A stretch of DNA of 23,685 nt from RGIG1752 sp045650425 (GTDB lineage: Bacteria > Bacillota_I > Bacilli_A > RF39 > UBA660): assembly GCA_045650425.1 (NCBI GenBank), contig JAZRRD010000077.1:1-23685 (forward strand). Direction: 5' to 3'. Numbering within the stretch: the first letter of the stretch is position 1; the number at the start of each line of letters is the position of its first letter. The translations under genes were made by a program, and so were the position numbers. This document shows, piece by piece, positions 5,866 to 13,713 of this stretch. Under the pieces are notes generated by a model that did not search any database, was not told the origin of the DNA, and saw only the letters and a program-made list of their open reading frames with translations.

Positions 5866-7399
5866 TAACTTCAATTCTATCAAATAAATGTACTGGTTCA
5901 GATAAAATTGTACCTACTTCTAAAGAACCAAATTCTTTAGTACTTTCTAATGAATTAACTTCAGTATTTAATTGAGACAATATTTTTTCAGAAGTCTCTG
6001 GTAAAAAAGCACTTAAGTACACAGCACAAATTCTAATACTTTCCAATAAGTTATAAAGTACAGTTCCAAGTCTTCCTCTTTTTGTTTCATCTTTAGCTAA
6101 TGCCCATGGCATTGTATCGTCTATATATTTGTTACACTTTCTTAAAACTTCAAATATTTCTTGTAAAGCTTCTCCCACTTTTAATTCATCCATCTTCGCA
6201 GTAACTTTTTCATTTAATGTTAAAACATTATTTATTAATTCTATATCTACTTCTTCAGAAACACTATTACTTTGAACAATACCTTCAAAATATTTTTTAT
6301 TCATACTTACAGTTCTATTAACAAGATTTCCTAAAATATTAACTAAATCTCCATTTATTCTCTCAATTAATAAATCTTTTGTAAATACGCCATCCGCCGC
6401 AAAAGGTATTTCATGCAAGAAATAATATCTGACAGCATCACATCCAAATTCATTTACTAAATCATCTGCATAAATCACATTACCTTTACTCTTACTCATT
6501 TTACCATCACTCATAATTAGCCAAGGATGTCCAAATACTTGTTTTGGCAATGGTAAATCTAAACTCATTAAGAAGCATGGCCAATAAATTGTATGGAATC
6601 TTATGATATCTTTACCTATTAAATGTAAATCAGCAGGCCATCTATAATTGAATTCTTCATTACTATTATTAACATCATATCCAATATTTGTAATATAATT
6701 TGATAATGCATCTAACCAAACATAAACAACATGCTTAGGATCAAAATCCACAGGTATTCCCCAAGAAAAAGATGTTCTTGATACACATAAATCTTGTAAC
6801 CCAGGTTTAATGAAATTATTTAACATTTCATTTTTTCTAGCTACTGGTTGAATAAATTCTGGATGTTCCTCAATATATTTTTCTAGTCTTTCTTGATATT
6901 TAGATAATTTAAAGAAATAAGCTTCTTCGCACTTCTGTTCAACATCTCTTCCACAATCTGGACATTTCCCTTCAACTAATTGACTTTCTGTCCAAAATGA
7001 TTCACAAGGAGTACAATAAAGCCCTTTATATTCACTTTTGTAAATATCTCCTTTATTAAACATATATTTAAAAATATTTTGAACCACTTTTTTATGATTT
7101 GGATCTGTTGTTCTTACAAATCTGTCATAACTTGTATTCATAATATCCCAAATATCTTTAATACCTTGCGCCTTTTCATCAACAAATTCTTGTGGAGTAA
7201 CTCCAGCCTCTTTTGCCTTTAACTCTATTTTTTCTCCATGCTCATCTGTTCCGGTTTGAAAATAAACATCAAACCCTTGTAATCTTTTAAATCTAGCAAT
7301 TGCATCTGCTAAAACAATTTCGTAAGTATTTCCAATATGAGGCTTTCCTGAAGTATAAGCAATTGCTGTACTTATATAATATTTTTTATTTTCATTCAT
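5861..7399 (-). CDS. metG: Methionyl-tRNA synthetase
   Basis: MetG charges tRNA-Met and initiator tRNA with methionine. The 512-residue protein is a class I synthetase with the HIGH-like 'HIGN' at 21-24 and 'KMSKS' at 300-304. A zinc knuckle in the connective domain has two CxxC pairs (C129/C132 and C146/C149), and the stem-contact and anticodon-binding helical domain follows to the end. It ends near residue 512 and so lacks the C-terminal Trbp111-like tRNA-binding domain present in Bacillus MetS (about 660 residues). Its ATG overlaps the dut stop codon by four bases (ATGA), with AAGGAG inside the end of dut, so the two are coupled and both lie downstream of a Met T-box leader. Confidence 0.98.
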   Translation of the reverse strand: MNENKKYYISTAIAYTSGKPHIGNTYEIVLADAIARFKRLQGFDVYFQTGTDEHGEKIELKAKEAGVTPQEFVDEKAQGIKDIWDIMNTSYDRFVRTTDPNHKKVVQNIFKYMFNKGDIYKSEYKGLYCTPCESFWTESQLVEGKCPDCGRDVEQKCEEAYFFKLSKYQERLEKYIEEHPEFIQPVARKNEMLNNFIKPGLQDLCVSRTSFSWGIPVDFDPKHVVYVWLDALSNYITNIGYDVNNSNEEFNYRWPADLHLIGKDIIRFHTIYWPCFLMSLDLPLPKQVFGHPWLIMSDGKMSKSKGNVIYADDLVNEFGCDAVRYYFLHEIPFAADGVFTKDLLIERINGDLVNILGNLVNRTVSMNKKYFEGIVQSNSVSEEVDIELINNVLTLNEKVTAKMDELKVGEALQEIFEVLRKCNKYIDDTMPWALAKDETKRGRLGTVLYNLLESIRICAVYLSAFLPETSEKILSQLNTEVNSLESTKEFGSLEVGTILSEPVHLFDRIEVK

Positions 7400-7890
7400 T
7401 TTTTATTCTCCTTCTCGCCAGGTTTTCCCGTCCAACCTGTTCTTTCTGTATTTATTTCATCTTCATTATCTACACAATAATATTTTGTAAAAACTCCTTG
7501 TCCAAAAGCTTCACCCGCTTCAACCTTAAAAATTTTATCTCCTTCATTTTGTAATGCAAACCACATATGCCCTTCATTACTAGGATTATTATAAAAATCT
7601 GCGTCAATTATACCAACTTGATTACACATTCGTACATTCCATTTAAAGCCCATACTACTACGAACAAATAACATTAACATTTCATCACTTGGATATTTTG
7701 CCTTTATTCCGGTAGGAATCTTCTTGATTTCTCCTGGTTTAATTTCAAAACTTTCAATTGCTAAAAAGTCATATCCTGCAGAGGACTTAGTTTTTCTTTC
7801 GGGCATCTTATAACTATCATATAACTTTTTGTCATCTTTTATGTCACGTTTAAATTGTTCAAAACTAATTTTTTCAAAATACCTTTCCAT
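7396..7890 (-). CDS. dut: dUTP diphosphatase (trimeric dUTPase)
   Basis: This 164-residue protein hydrolyses dUTP to dUMP and pyrophosphate, keeping uracil out of DNA and feeding dTMP synthesis. The five trimeric dUTPase motifs can be followed: AGYDF at 38-42, RSSMG at 77-81, GIIDADFY at 93-100 (with the catalytic Asp), FGQGVF at 129-134, and a C-terminal variant RTGWTG at 150-155 in place of RxGGFGSTG. An N-terminal extension of about 35 residues precedes motif 1, as in phage-like and some Firmicute dUTPases. Start ATG has a perfect AAGGAGG four bases upstream, and that sequence is the likely target of the T-box. It is the first gene of the T-box transcript and overlaps metG. Confidence 0.88.
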   Translation of the reverse strand: MERYFEKISFEQFKRDIKDDKKLYDSYKMPERKTKSSAGYDFLAIESFEIKPGEIKKIPTGIKAKYPSDEMLMLFVRSSMGFKWNVRMCNQVGIIDADFYNNPSNEGHMWFALQNEGDKIFKVEAGEAFGQGVFTKYYCVDNEDEINTERTGWTGKPGEKENKK

Positions 7891-7894
7891 GTTA

Positions 7895-8109
7895 CCTCCT
7901 TAGAAAACAAAAAAAATCACAAACTAAGGACGAGATTAACCCGCGGTACCACCTTAATTCATGATTTAACATGCTCTTTTGTTTTTTAACGCAAAACCAA
8001 CGTTTAAGCTCCAGAGCCATCTTCTTTTAGCCATTATATCTTTTTCCACCCACCAAAGATTCTCTATAATAAAAATACTAAAATACTCTTTCCTTCATCG
8101 CTTAAATTC
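7895..8109 (-). promoter_or_regulatory. Methionine-specific T-box leader (probably acting on translation)
   Basis: The minus-strand leader of dut-metG holds the T-box signature AAGGTGGTACCGCGG (7955-7941). Upstream lies a stem I with the AGTA and AGAGA bulge sequences, an apical ATCTTT/AAAGAT stem (GGTGGGTGG loop), and a specifier loop GAAGATGG flanked by AGAG/CTCT. The codon in the specifier position is ATG (8020-8018), which fits tRNA-Met and the metG gene. A small AACG/CGTT hairpin lies between stem I and the T-box. The antiterminator-type pairing is AAGG with CCTT (7929-7926). I see no strong terminator: instead TCCTTAG (7930-7924) can pair with CTAAGGA (7903-7897), which contains the dut Shine-Dalgarno. 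Charged tRNA would favour that hairpin and block translation. Confidence 0.9.
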
Positions 8110-8115
8110 AAAAGT

Positions 8116-8144
8116 ATTTTAGCACGTATTTTTAAAGTTTTCAA
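8116..8144 (-). promoter_or_regulatory. Promoter of the T-box-dut-metG operon
   Basis: On the minus strand TTGAAA (8144-8139) and TAAAAT (8121-8116) are 17 bp apart, with TG one base before the -10. Transcription should begin near 8109, just ahead of stem I of the T-box. The -35 overlaps the end of spoVT. Confidence 0.75.
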
Positions 8145-8656
8145 GATATATCAATTTTATTAGAAATTATTTTAGATACCAATTTCCCCAACAACTCATT
8201 TTCTTTTTTTACACTATTTTCACTTATTATGATTATTAAACCAAAACAATCTGAAAACGAAATTATAGGAATAACTGTAAAATAACCCCTTAAACTTTCT
8301 TTACCAATTATAAAAGATTGTAACTCTTTAGATATATAATTTTCTCTATTATCTATATATTCTGCGAAAGAATTGATATCCTTTCCCATCAAAGTATCAT
8401 CCGAAGAAGCAATTACTTTTTCTCTGTCTGTAATTATTACAGTATCATTTATTACATCACTTAAATTTTCTTTTATCTTGACTATTATATTCTCGATGTT
8501 TACTAAAGGGGAATGTTTTGAAAGAATTATATTATTATTATCAATTATTATTTCTAAATTTTCACCTTCACGAATATTCAAATTTTTTCTAATCTCTTTT
8601 GGAATTACAATTCTTCCTAATTCATCAATTCTTCTTATTACGCCAGTAGATTTCAA
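8141..8656 (-). CDS. spoVT: SpoVT, stage V sporulation transcription regulator
   Basis: The 171-residue protein has an AbrB-type swapped-hairpin DNA-binding domain at 1-47 ('GVIRRIDELGRIVIPKEIRKNLNIREG') and a C-terminal GAF-like domain (about 55-170). That two-domain layout is specific to SpoVT, the forespore regulator that adjusts sigma-G-dependent genes and spore properties in Bacillus. The sequence of the first domain is nearly that of Bacillus SpoVT. Start is TTG 8656, supported by GGAGTG seven bases upstream and by the family start 'MK.TG..RRID'. It lies next to ppa and close to mfd, as in Bacillus, where spoVT follows mfd. No sigma-G promoter is convincing in the gap to ppa. Presence of spoVT supports real sporulation ability. 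Confidence 0.96.
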   Translation of the reverse strand: MKSTGVIRRIDELGRIVIPKEIRKNLNIREGENLEIIIDNNNIILSKHSPLVNIENIIVKIKENLSDVINDTVIITDREKVIASSDDTLMGKDINSFAEYIDNRENYISKELQSFIIGKESLRGYFTVIPIISFSDCFGLIIIISENSVKKENELLGKLVSKIISNKIDIS

Positions 8657-8714
8657 CTACTTTCACTCCAATCTAATAATAGTGTTAACCTGAAAACTTT
8701 TTTTATACTTTTAA

Positions 8715-8743
8715 TTGACTTATCACTAAAAATTAATTATACT
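8715..8743 (+). promoter_or_regulatory. Sigma-A promoter of ppa
   Basis: TTGACT (8715-8720) and TATACT (8738-8743) are 17 bp apart, followed by a short leader and the AGAGGG Shine-Dalgarno of ppa. Confidence 0.8.
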
Positions 8744-8766
8744 TATCATTTGAAAAGAGGGAATTT

Positions 8767-9255
8767 ATGTTAATTGACGCAATAGTTGAAATACCAATGG
8801 GTACAAAAAATAAATATGAAGTAGACCATGATACAGGCAGAATTCGTTTAAATCGAGTTTTATTCAGTAGTGTTGAATATCCTTGCGAATATGGGTTTAT
8901 TGAAAATACTCTAGCAGATGATGGAGATCCACTAGATATTTTAGTTTTATCTTCATCAAAAACATTCCCAGGATGTATAATTGAAGCTAGAGTATTAGGA
9001 TATCTAGACATTATTGATGATGGAGATGGAGATCAAAAGGTTATATCAGTTGTTAATAATGATCCTAGATGGGATCATATCCAAAAACTTGAAGACCTTC
9101 CTGAACATACTATTAGAGAGATTAAAGAATTCTTTAAGACTTACAAACATCTACAAGGAATTAAAGTTGAAATTGGAGAACTTCATAATCTTGAAGAAAC
9201 AAAAGCTTTAATTCAAGAATGCAAAGATAATTACGAAAAAAATGAACACAATTAA
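8767..9255 (+). CDS. ppa: Inorganic pyrophosphatase, family I
   Basis: Ppa splits pyrophosphate into two phosphates and so pulls forward DNA, RNA and aminoacyl-tRNA synthesis. The 162-residue protein carries the family I signature DGDPLDI at 52-58 (the metal-binding Asp residues), the substrate-binding 'RIRLNRVLFSSVEYPCEYGFI' at 25-45, and 'DPRWDHI' with 'IKEFFKTYKHLQ' near the end. Length is normal for bacterial family I enzymes. It is the only gene on the plus strand and so is read against its neighbours and, if the origin is to the right, against replication. It has a strong promoter and converges on mfd with a shared terminator. Bacillus subtilis uses a family II enzyme (PpaC), so this family I gene is a difference from the Bacillus pattern. 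Confidence 0.97.
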   Translation: MLIDAIVEIPMGTKNKYEVDHDTGRIRLNRVLFSSVEYPCEYGFIENTLADDGDPLDILVLSSSKTFPGCIIEARVLGYLDIIDDGDGDQKVISVVNNDPRWDHIQKLEDLPEHTIREIKEFFKTYKHLQGIKVEIGELHNLEETKALIQECKDNYEKNEHN

Positions 9256-9269
9256 GTGCTCATTTTTTT
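9236..9269. terminator. Bidirectional terminator between ppa and mfd
   Basis: An 8-bp stem with one mismatch (9242-9249 with 9256-9263, loop AATTAA) is flanked by seven Ts on the plus side (9263-9269) and seven As (9236-9242) that become Ts on the minus strand. It can end transcription of both convergent genes. The ppa stop codon is in the loop. Confidence 0.8.
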
Positions 9270-9272
9270 AAT

Positions 9273-12200
9273 CTATTGTTTTTCAATATGTTCAAGTTGA
9301 TTAATTAATTTATCTAAAAGAGGAATTAAGTAAACTAAAAAATGCTTTTCTACCTGTTTTATTGGTAATGAAATTATTATCCTTTTATTTAAATATTTTA
9401 ATTGAAATTTTGGACTTATTGCATAAGCTTCTAAGAATAGTTTATCACCTTTAATATTACTTGATACATCTTCTGGCAATTCTACTTCAATAAATCTTTC
9501 ATTTTGGGTAACTTTTGTTATATTTAATTTATCTGCTAACTTTTCAAACCATTCTTCATACATGTAAATTAATAAAGCTTCACTTATTTTTCCAAAGCGA
9601 TCTTCTAGCTCATCTTTTATTTTTACCAAGCTTTCATACGAATTAATCTCATTTATTTTCTTATGAATCTCTATTTTTAAATCTTCATCACTAACATAAT
9701 TATCGCTAATATGTGTTTCTACTTCAATTAAACTTGTTTTTTCATCATCATCTTCAATAGTTTCTCCATTACGTCTTCTTACTTCATCATCAACCATCTT
9801 CATATAAAGAGATATACCAACTGCGTCAACAAATCCTGCTTGTTCACTTCCAAGTAAATCTCCAGCCCCACGAATGGAAAGATCTCTCATAGCAATTCTA
9901 TATCCACTTCCAAGTTCTGTGAATTCCTTTATAGCATTTAGTCTTTTTACGGCTATATCATTAAGCATTTTTCGTTGATCATAAAAAAGATATGCAAAAG
10001 CAATTTTATCACTTCTACCAACACGACCTCGAAGTTGATATAGCTGACTTAATCCAAAATGATCAGCATCAAATACAATTAAAGTATTAGCATTTGGAAT
10101 ATCAATACCCGTTTCAATAATTGTAGTACAAAGTAAAATATCATATTTATGTTCCACAAAATTCGTCATAATATCTTCAAGTTCAGTTTTATTAAGTCTC
10201 CCATGAGCACAAATTATTCTAGCTTCTGGAACTAATCTAGAAATCATATCTTTTTTATTTTCCATTAGTTCTATATTATTAAATAAGATAAAAATTTGAC
10301 CACTTCTCGATAATTCTTTATAAATAGCGTCTTTCAAAATAAATTCATTTTCTGGCATTACATAAGTTTGAATCGGATATCTGTTTACTGGAGGAGTATC
10401 TATAATTGTTAAGTCTCTTAGGCCGCTCATAGCCATTTTCATAGTTCTAGGAATTGGTGTCGCAGATAAAGTTAACACATTTACATCTTTCTTGTATTCC
10501 TTTAAACGTTCTTTGTGGGTAACTCCAAAACGTTGTTCTTCATCAACAACTAATAATCCTAAATCTTTAAAAGTTATATCTTTACTTAGTAATCTATGGG
10601 TACCAATTACTATATCAATTGTTCCTTTAGCTAAACCATCTATAATCCTTGTAGTCTCCTTTTTTGAAGTAAATCTATTTAACAAAGCAATTTCAATGGC
10701 ATAATCCTTAAACCTATTTTTGGCAGACTCATATTGTTGTTTTGATAAAATAGTTGTCGGACATAAATAAAATACCTGTTTATTATTTAAAACAGTTTTA
10801 AATATTGCTCTAAAAGCAACTTCTGTTTTACCAAAACCTACATCACCACATAACAATCGATCCATTGGTTTTGCTGCTTGTAAATCTAAATCTATTTCTT
10901 TAATTGCTTTTAGCTGATCATCAGTTTCATCATACATAAATGAATTAGCAAAAATATCCTCTTCTTCATAGGTTATATATTTATCTCCCTTTATTTCAGC
11001 TCTAGCTGCATAAAGCTTTATTAATTCTTCAGAAATATCTTTAATTTTTTTACGAACAGAACTTTTCGTTTTAGCCCAAGATACAGAATTAAGTTTATTA
11101 ACTTTAGGAGATCCTCCATCTTTACTTGAATATTTATAAATATTATTTATTTTTTCAACTGGAATGTATATTTTATCATTACCAAGATAATTTAATTGAA
11201 TATAATCTTTCTTTAAGCCATGTTTTTCTAAAGTGATTAAACCATTATATATTCCGATTCCATGAGTAGCATGAACTACATAATCTCCAACTTCAAGCTG
11301 CTCATAATCTTTAATTTTTCTCCCCAAATGAAAGTTATTACGATATTTAATTTCAGTATTTAAATTCTTATCAATATCATGTTCACTAATTACAACAAAT
11401 TTATCAATAACAAATCCATGATTTATTTCTTTATTCTCTATTTTAACTTTAGCTCCAAACATATCTTTTATAATTTTTACTTGAGATGATTTTGATAAAC
11501 AGAAAATAACCTCATAACTATCTTTTATCCACTTATTGACACTTTTTTCTAATAATTCAAAATCACCGCCAAAACTATCTATTTCAGTAGCTTTAACATC
11601 AGTATTATAATTTTCAATTAAATCAATATAAATTTTATCTTTAATATTTATTTTATTTAAATCTAATAATGAATTTAATTTTGGATTTTCCTTTAATTCT
11701 AAAATATCTTCGGAAAGCTTTTTTGCAGATACTAGGAGTTGTTGTTTATTATAAATAACAACCAAAGGATTATTACAGTAGTCATAAAAACTAATCATAT
11801 CTCCCGTATCAATCTCATCAACAGGCTTTATTTCAATTTCATCAAACTTTTCTTTTGAACGTTGAGTATCCTGGTCAAAATACCGAATTGATTCAACTTC
11901 ATCTCCAAAGAATTCAAGTCTGACAGGATGTTTTTCTCTAAATAAAAATATATCTACAACATAACCTCTTACAGCATACTCACCAGTACTTGTTACAAGT
12001 GTCTCTTTTGTATAACCACTATTTTGCAATATATCAATTAACTTATTTCGTTCAATATTATCTCCGACACATATTTTATTGTTTATAACAGTGTTATTAT
12101 TGGATACCTTTTTTAAAAAACCAAATAAATTTGTAACTATTATATTATTTTTTTCACTTTTAATCTTCTCTAAAGTTTCTAATCTTTTAATTTTAAGCTC

Positions 12201-12443
12201 AGGAGATATTGCTTCTGCTACAAAACTAACTAGCTCATCCATTGGATAAAGCAATGTGTTTTTATCATGTGTTAGTAAATCCTTATAAATTTTATTAGCT
12301 TCATACAAAGTATTTGTTAATATAATTGTATTCTTATTAAACTTTTTATGAGCTTGTAAAATGCAAAAAATGTTTAACTCGCTTGTTAAACCTTTAAATA
12401 TTTTATCATTTTCAATTTTTAAGTATTTATCTAGAAAATCCAT
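9273..12443 (-). CDS. mfd: Transcription-repair coupling factor Mfd
   Basis: Mfd removes RNA polymerase stalled at DNA lesions and recruits UvrA. The 1056-residue protein has a UvrB-like N-terminal region (about 1-290), the RNA polymerase interaction domain (385-435: 'LEVGDYVVHATHGIGIYNG' then 'DYIQLNYLGNDKIYIPVEKI'), and a RecG-like translocase. The translocase carries Walker A 'GDVGFGKTE' at 533-541, DEEQ at 634-637, 'SATPIPRT' at 660-667 and 'QLRGRVGRSD' at 803-812. The C-terminal regulatory domain spans about 930-1045. It is shorter than the Bacillus and E. coli proteins (about 1150-1177), mostly by trimming of the N-terminal third. Start ATG has AGAGGTCA upstream. It is the last gene of the dnaX-mfd cluster, eight bases after pth, and ends at the shared terminator. 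Confidence 0.98.
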   Translation of the reverse strand: MDFLDKYLKIENDKIFKGLTSELNIFCILQAHKKFNKNTIILTNTLYEANKIYKDLLTHDKNTLLYPMDELVSFVAEAISPELKIKRLETLEKIKSEKNNIIVTNLFGFLKKVSNNNTVINNKICVGDNIERNKLIDILQNSGYTKETLVTSTGEYAVRGYVVDIFLFREKHPVRLEFFGDEVESIRYFDQDTQRSKEKFDEIEIKPVDEIDTGDMISFYDYCNNPLVVIYNKQQLLVSAKKLSEDILELKENPKLNSLLDLNKINIKDKIYIDLIENYNTDVKATEIDSFGGDFELLEKSVNKWIKDSYEVIFCLSKSSQVKIIKDMFGAKVKIENKEINHGFVIDKFVVISEHDIDKNLNTEIKYRNNFHLGRKIKDYEQLEVGDYVVHATHGIGIYNGLITLEKHGLKKDYIQLNYLGNDKIYIPVEKINNIYKYSSKDGGSPKVNKLNSVSWAKTKSSVRKKIKDISEELIKLYAARAEIKGDKYITYEEEDIFANSFMYDETDDQLKAIKEIDLDLQAAKPMDRLLCGDVGFGKTEVAFRAIFKTVLNNKQVFYLCPTTILSKQQYESAKNRFKDYAIEIALLNRFTSKKETTRIIDGLAKGTIDIVIGTHRLLSKDITFKDLGLLVVDEEQRFGVTHKERLKEYKKDVNVLTLSATPIPRTMKMAMSGLRDLTIIDTPPVNRYPIQTYVMPENEFILKDAIYKELSRSGQIFILFNNIELMENKKDMISRLVPEARIICAHGRLNKTELEDIMTNFVEHKYDILLCTTIIETGIDIPNANTLIVFDADHFGLSQLYQLRGRVGRSDKIAFAYLFYDQRKMLNDIAVKRLNAIKEFTELGSGYRIAMRDLSIRGAGDLLGSEQAGFVDAVGISLYMKMVDDEVRRRNGETIEDDDEKTSLIEVETHISDNYVSDEDLKIEIHKKINEINSYESLVKIKDELEDRFGKISEALLIYMYEEWFEKLADKLNITKVTQNERFIEVELPEDVSSNIKGDKLFLEAYAISPKFQLKYLNKRIIISLPIKQVEKHFLVYLIPLLDKLINQLEHIEKQ

Positions 12444-12451
12444 ATTGACCT

Positions 12452-13003
12452 CTATTTAGTATTATAAATATTCATTGTTTTTTCTATACCATTATTGATA
12501 AAACTTTCAATAATATCTTTACTTTTTTCAATAACAGAATTTAAAACATCCATTTCAGATTTAGTAAACTTTCCTAAGACATAATTTTTTGTATCAATAT
12601 TTTTGTTATGTGATATACCAATTTTTAAACGAGCAAATGATTCTGTTTTTAAATGAGCAATAATGGACTTTATTCCGTTATGTCCACCGCTTGAACTATT
12701 GACTTTTAATTTTGTCTTACCAATTTCCATATCTAAATCATCATGTATTACTAATATATCATCTATTGAAATATCATAATAATCCTTAATATTTTTTATA
12801 GATATTCCAGATTCATTCATATAAGTAGTTGGTTTTAAAAAGATTATTTTTTCTCCGTTGTGGATAACTTCAGTTACTAATCCCTGGAATTTACTGGTCC
12901 AAGAAGAGTTATCCACAAAGTTATCCACACACATAAATCCGATGTTATGACGTGTTTTTTCATACTCCTTACCTGGATTTCCTAATCCAACTATTAATTT
13001 CAT
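12452..13003 (-). CDS. pth: Peptidyl-tRNA hydrolase
   Basis: Pth frees tRNA from peptidyl-tRNA dropped by ribosomes. The protein (183 residues from the chosen start) has 'GLGNPGKEYEKTRHNIGF' with the catalytic His of RHN at position 19, 'VIHDDLDMEIGKTKLK' with the catalytic-dyad Asp, and 'SSGGHNGIKSI', all in family order. I place the start at ATG 13003 because AGAGGTGA stands just upstream; a GTG at 13012 in the same frame would add three residues but lies inside that Shine-Dalgarno. It sits between yabB and mfd. In Bacillus, pth also directly precedes mfd apart from a small gene. Confidence 0.97.
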   Translation of the reverse strand: MKLIVGLGNPGKEYEKTRHNIGFMCVDNFVDNSSWTSKFQGLVTEVIHNGEKIIFLKPTTYMNESGISIKNIKDYYDISIDDILVIHDDLDMEIGKTKLKVNSSSGGHNGIKSIIAHLKTESFARLKIGISHNKNIDTKNYVLGKFTKSEMDVLNSVIEKSKDIIESFINNGIEKTMNIYNTK

Positions 13004-13014
13004 AACTTTCACCT

Positions 13015-13713
13015 CTATTCAAAAAATATATTTTTATAGCTTTCTTTTCTTAAGGTTTCAATAACCTTTACCTTTGTTCCATATCTTCCATTTTTAACAG
13101 CTTTTATTAAGACTAGATTGACATCATTGGTATCATTAGTTTTAATAAAATATATATTTTTTACAAACAACTTATTTGTTGATAACTCGTTAATTAATTC
13201 CTGTAATCTTTCCGAGCGATGAACTATATAAAAAGCACCATTATTTTTTAACATAAAGTTCACAGTTTCTACAATTTCCTTTAAACTTACTGTAATTTCA
13301 TGTCTTGATATTGCTTTTATTTCACAATCATTAATTAAAGATGAATTGTTAACTTTAAAATATGGCGGATTGCAAGTTATAACATCAAAATTATTTCCCG
13401 GGAAATAATTTTTAATATTTAATAAATTATCATTAATTAATTCTATTTGATCACTTAAGCTATTATAAGCTACACTTTCCTTAGCCAGATTATAAACTTG
13501 TCTCTGTATTTCTACGCCAACAATTCTATTTGAGTACTTTGTTGATAAAATTAAAGGCACAGGAGCACTTCCAGTACACAAATCTAAAACTTTATCATGT
13601 TTTTTTAAGTTTACAACCTCAGCTAAAAGAATGCTATCTAAAGAAAATTTAAAATTATTAGTGTTTTGATATATTTTTAAACCATAATCATATAAATCAT
13701 TTAACACTTTCAT
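13015..13713 (-). CDS. yabB: tRNA1(Val) adenine-N6-methyltransferase family protein (YabB/TrmN6-like)
   Basis: The 232-residue protein is a Rossmann-fold SAM-dependent methyltransferase of the TrmN6/YabB family. Its visible motifs are 'FKFSLDSILLAEVV' typical of the family start, the SAM loop 'VLDLCTGSAPVPLIL', the acidic end of strand 2 ('IVGVEIQ'), and the catalytic N6-adenine motif 'CNPPY'. E. coli TrmN6 methylates A37 of tRNA1(Val); the substrate here is inferred from the family. The gene begins 17 bases inside the end of yaaT, with only a weak Shine-Dalgarno, which indicates translational coupling. In Bacillus yabA stands between yaaT and yabB and yazA-rsmI follow; these are missing here. 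A 26-bp Noc-like palindrome is embedded in its coding sequence. Confidence 0.9.
   Translation of the reverse strand: MKVLNDLYDYGLKIYQNTNNFKFSLDSILLAEVVNLKKHDKVLDLCTGSAPVPLILSTKYSNRIVGVEIQRQVYNLAKESVAYNSLSDQIELINDNLLNIKNYFPGNNFDVITCNPPYFKVNNSSLINDCEIKAISRHEITVSLKEIVETVNFMLKNNGAFYIVHRSERLQELINELSTNKLFVKNIYFIKTNDTNDVNLVLIKAVKNGRYGTKVKVIETLRKESYKNIFFE
13387..13412. other. Noc-binding-site-like palindrome (site 1, inside yabB)
   Basis: A perfect 26-bp palindrome has the core ATTTCCCGGGAAAT at 13393-13406, which is the published Noc binding consensus of Bacillus subtilis as I know it. It is flanked on both sides by AAAATT/AATTTT. It encodes KNYFPGNN in yabB. No terminator role is possible inside the gene. 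Confidence 0.75.

Noticed and set aside
5861..7399. Mycoplasma-type code (TGA read as Trp) suspected from base composition
   Set aside because: TGA ends yabG, dut and holB at the expected places, and Trp residues in conserved motifs are TGG.
7904..7955. Intrinsic terminator after the T-box
   Set aside because: The only helix ending before the T8 run is a weak AAATCA/TGATTT pairing enclosing the whole T-box; I do not consider it a functional terminator, though it should be modelled.
8373..8693. 106-codon plus-strand open frame across spoVT
   Set aside because: It is the complement of SpoVT coding sequence and is hydrophobic only because AT-rich antisense frames read Ile, Leu and Ser.
8733..9011. 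92-codon minus-strand open frame antisense to ppa
   Set aside because: It lies wholly within the well-conserved ppa gene, has no ribosome site and its product resembles nothing; it is a frame shadow.
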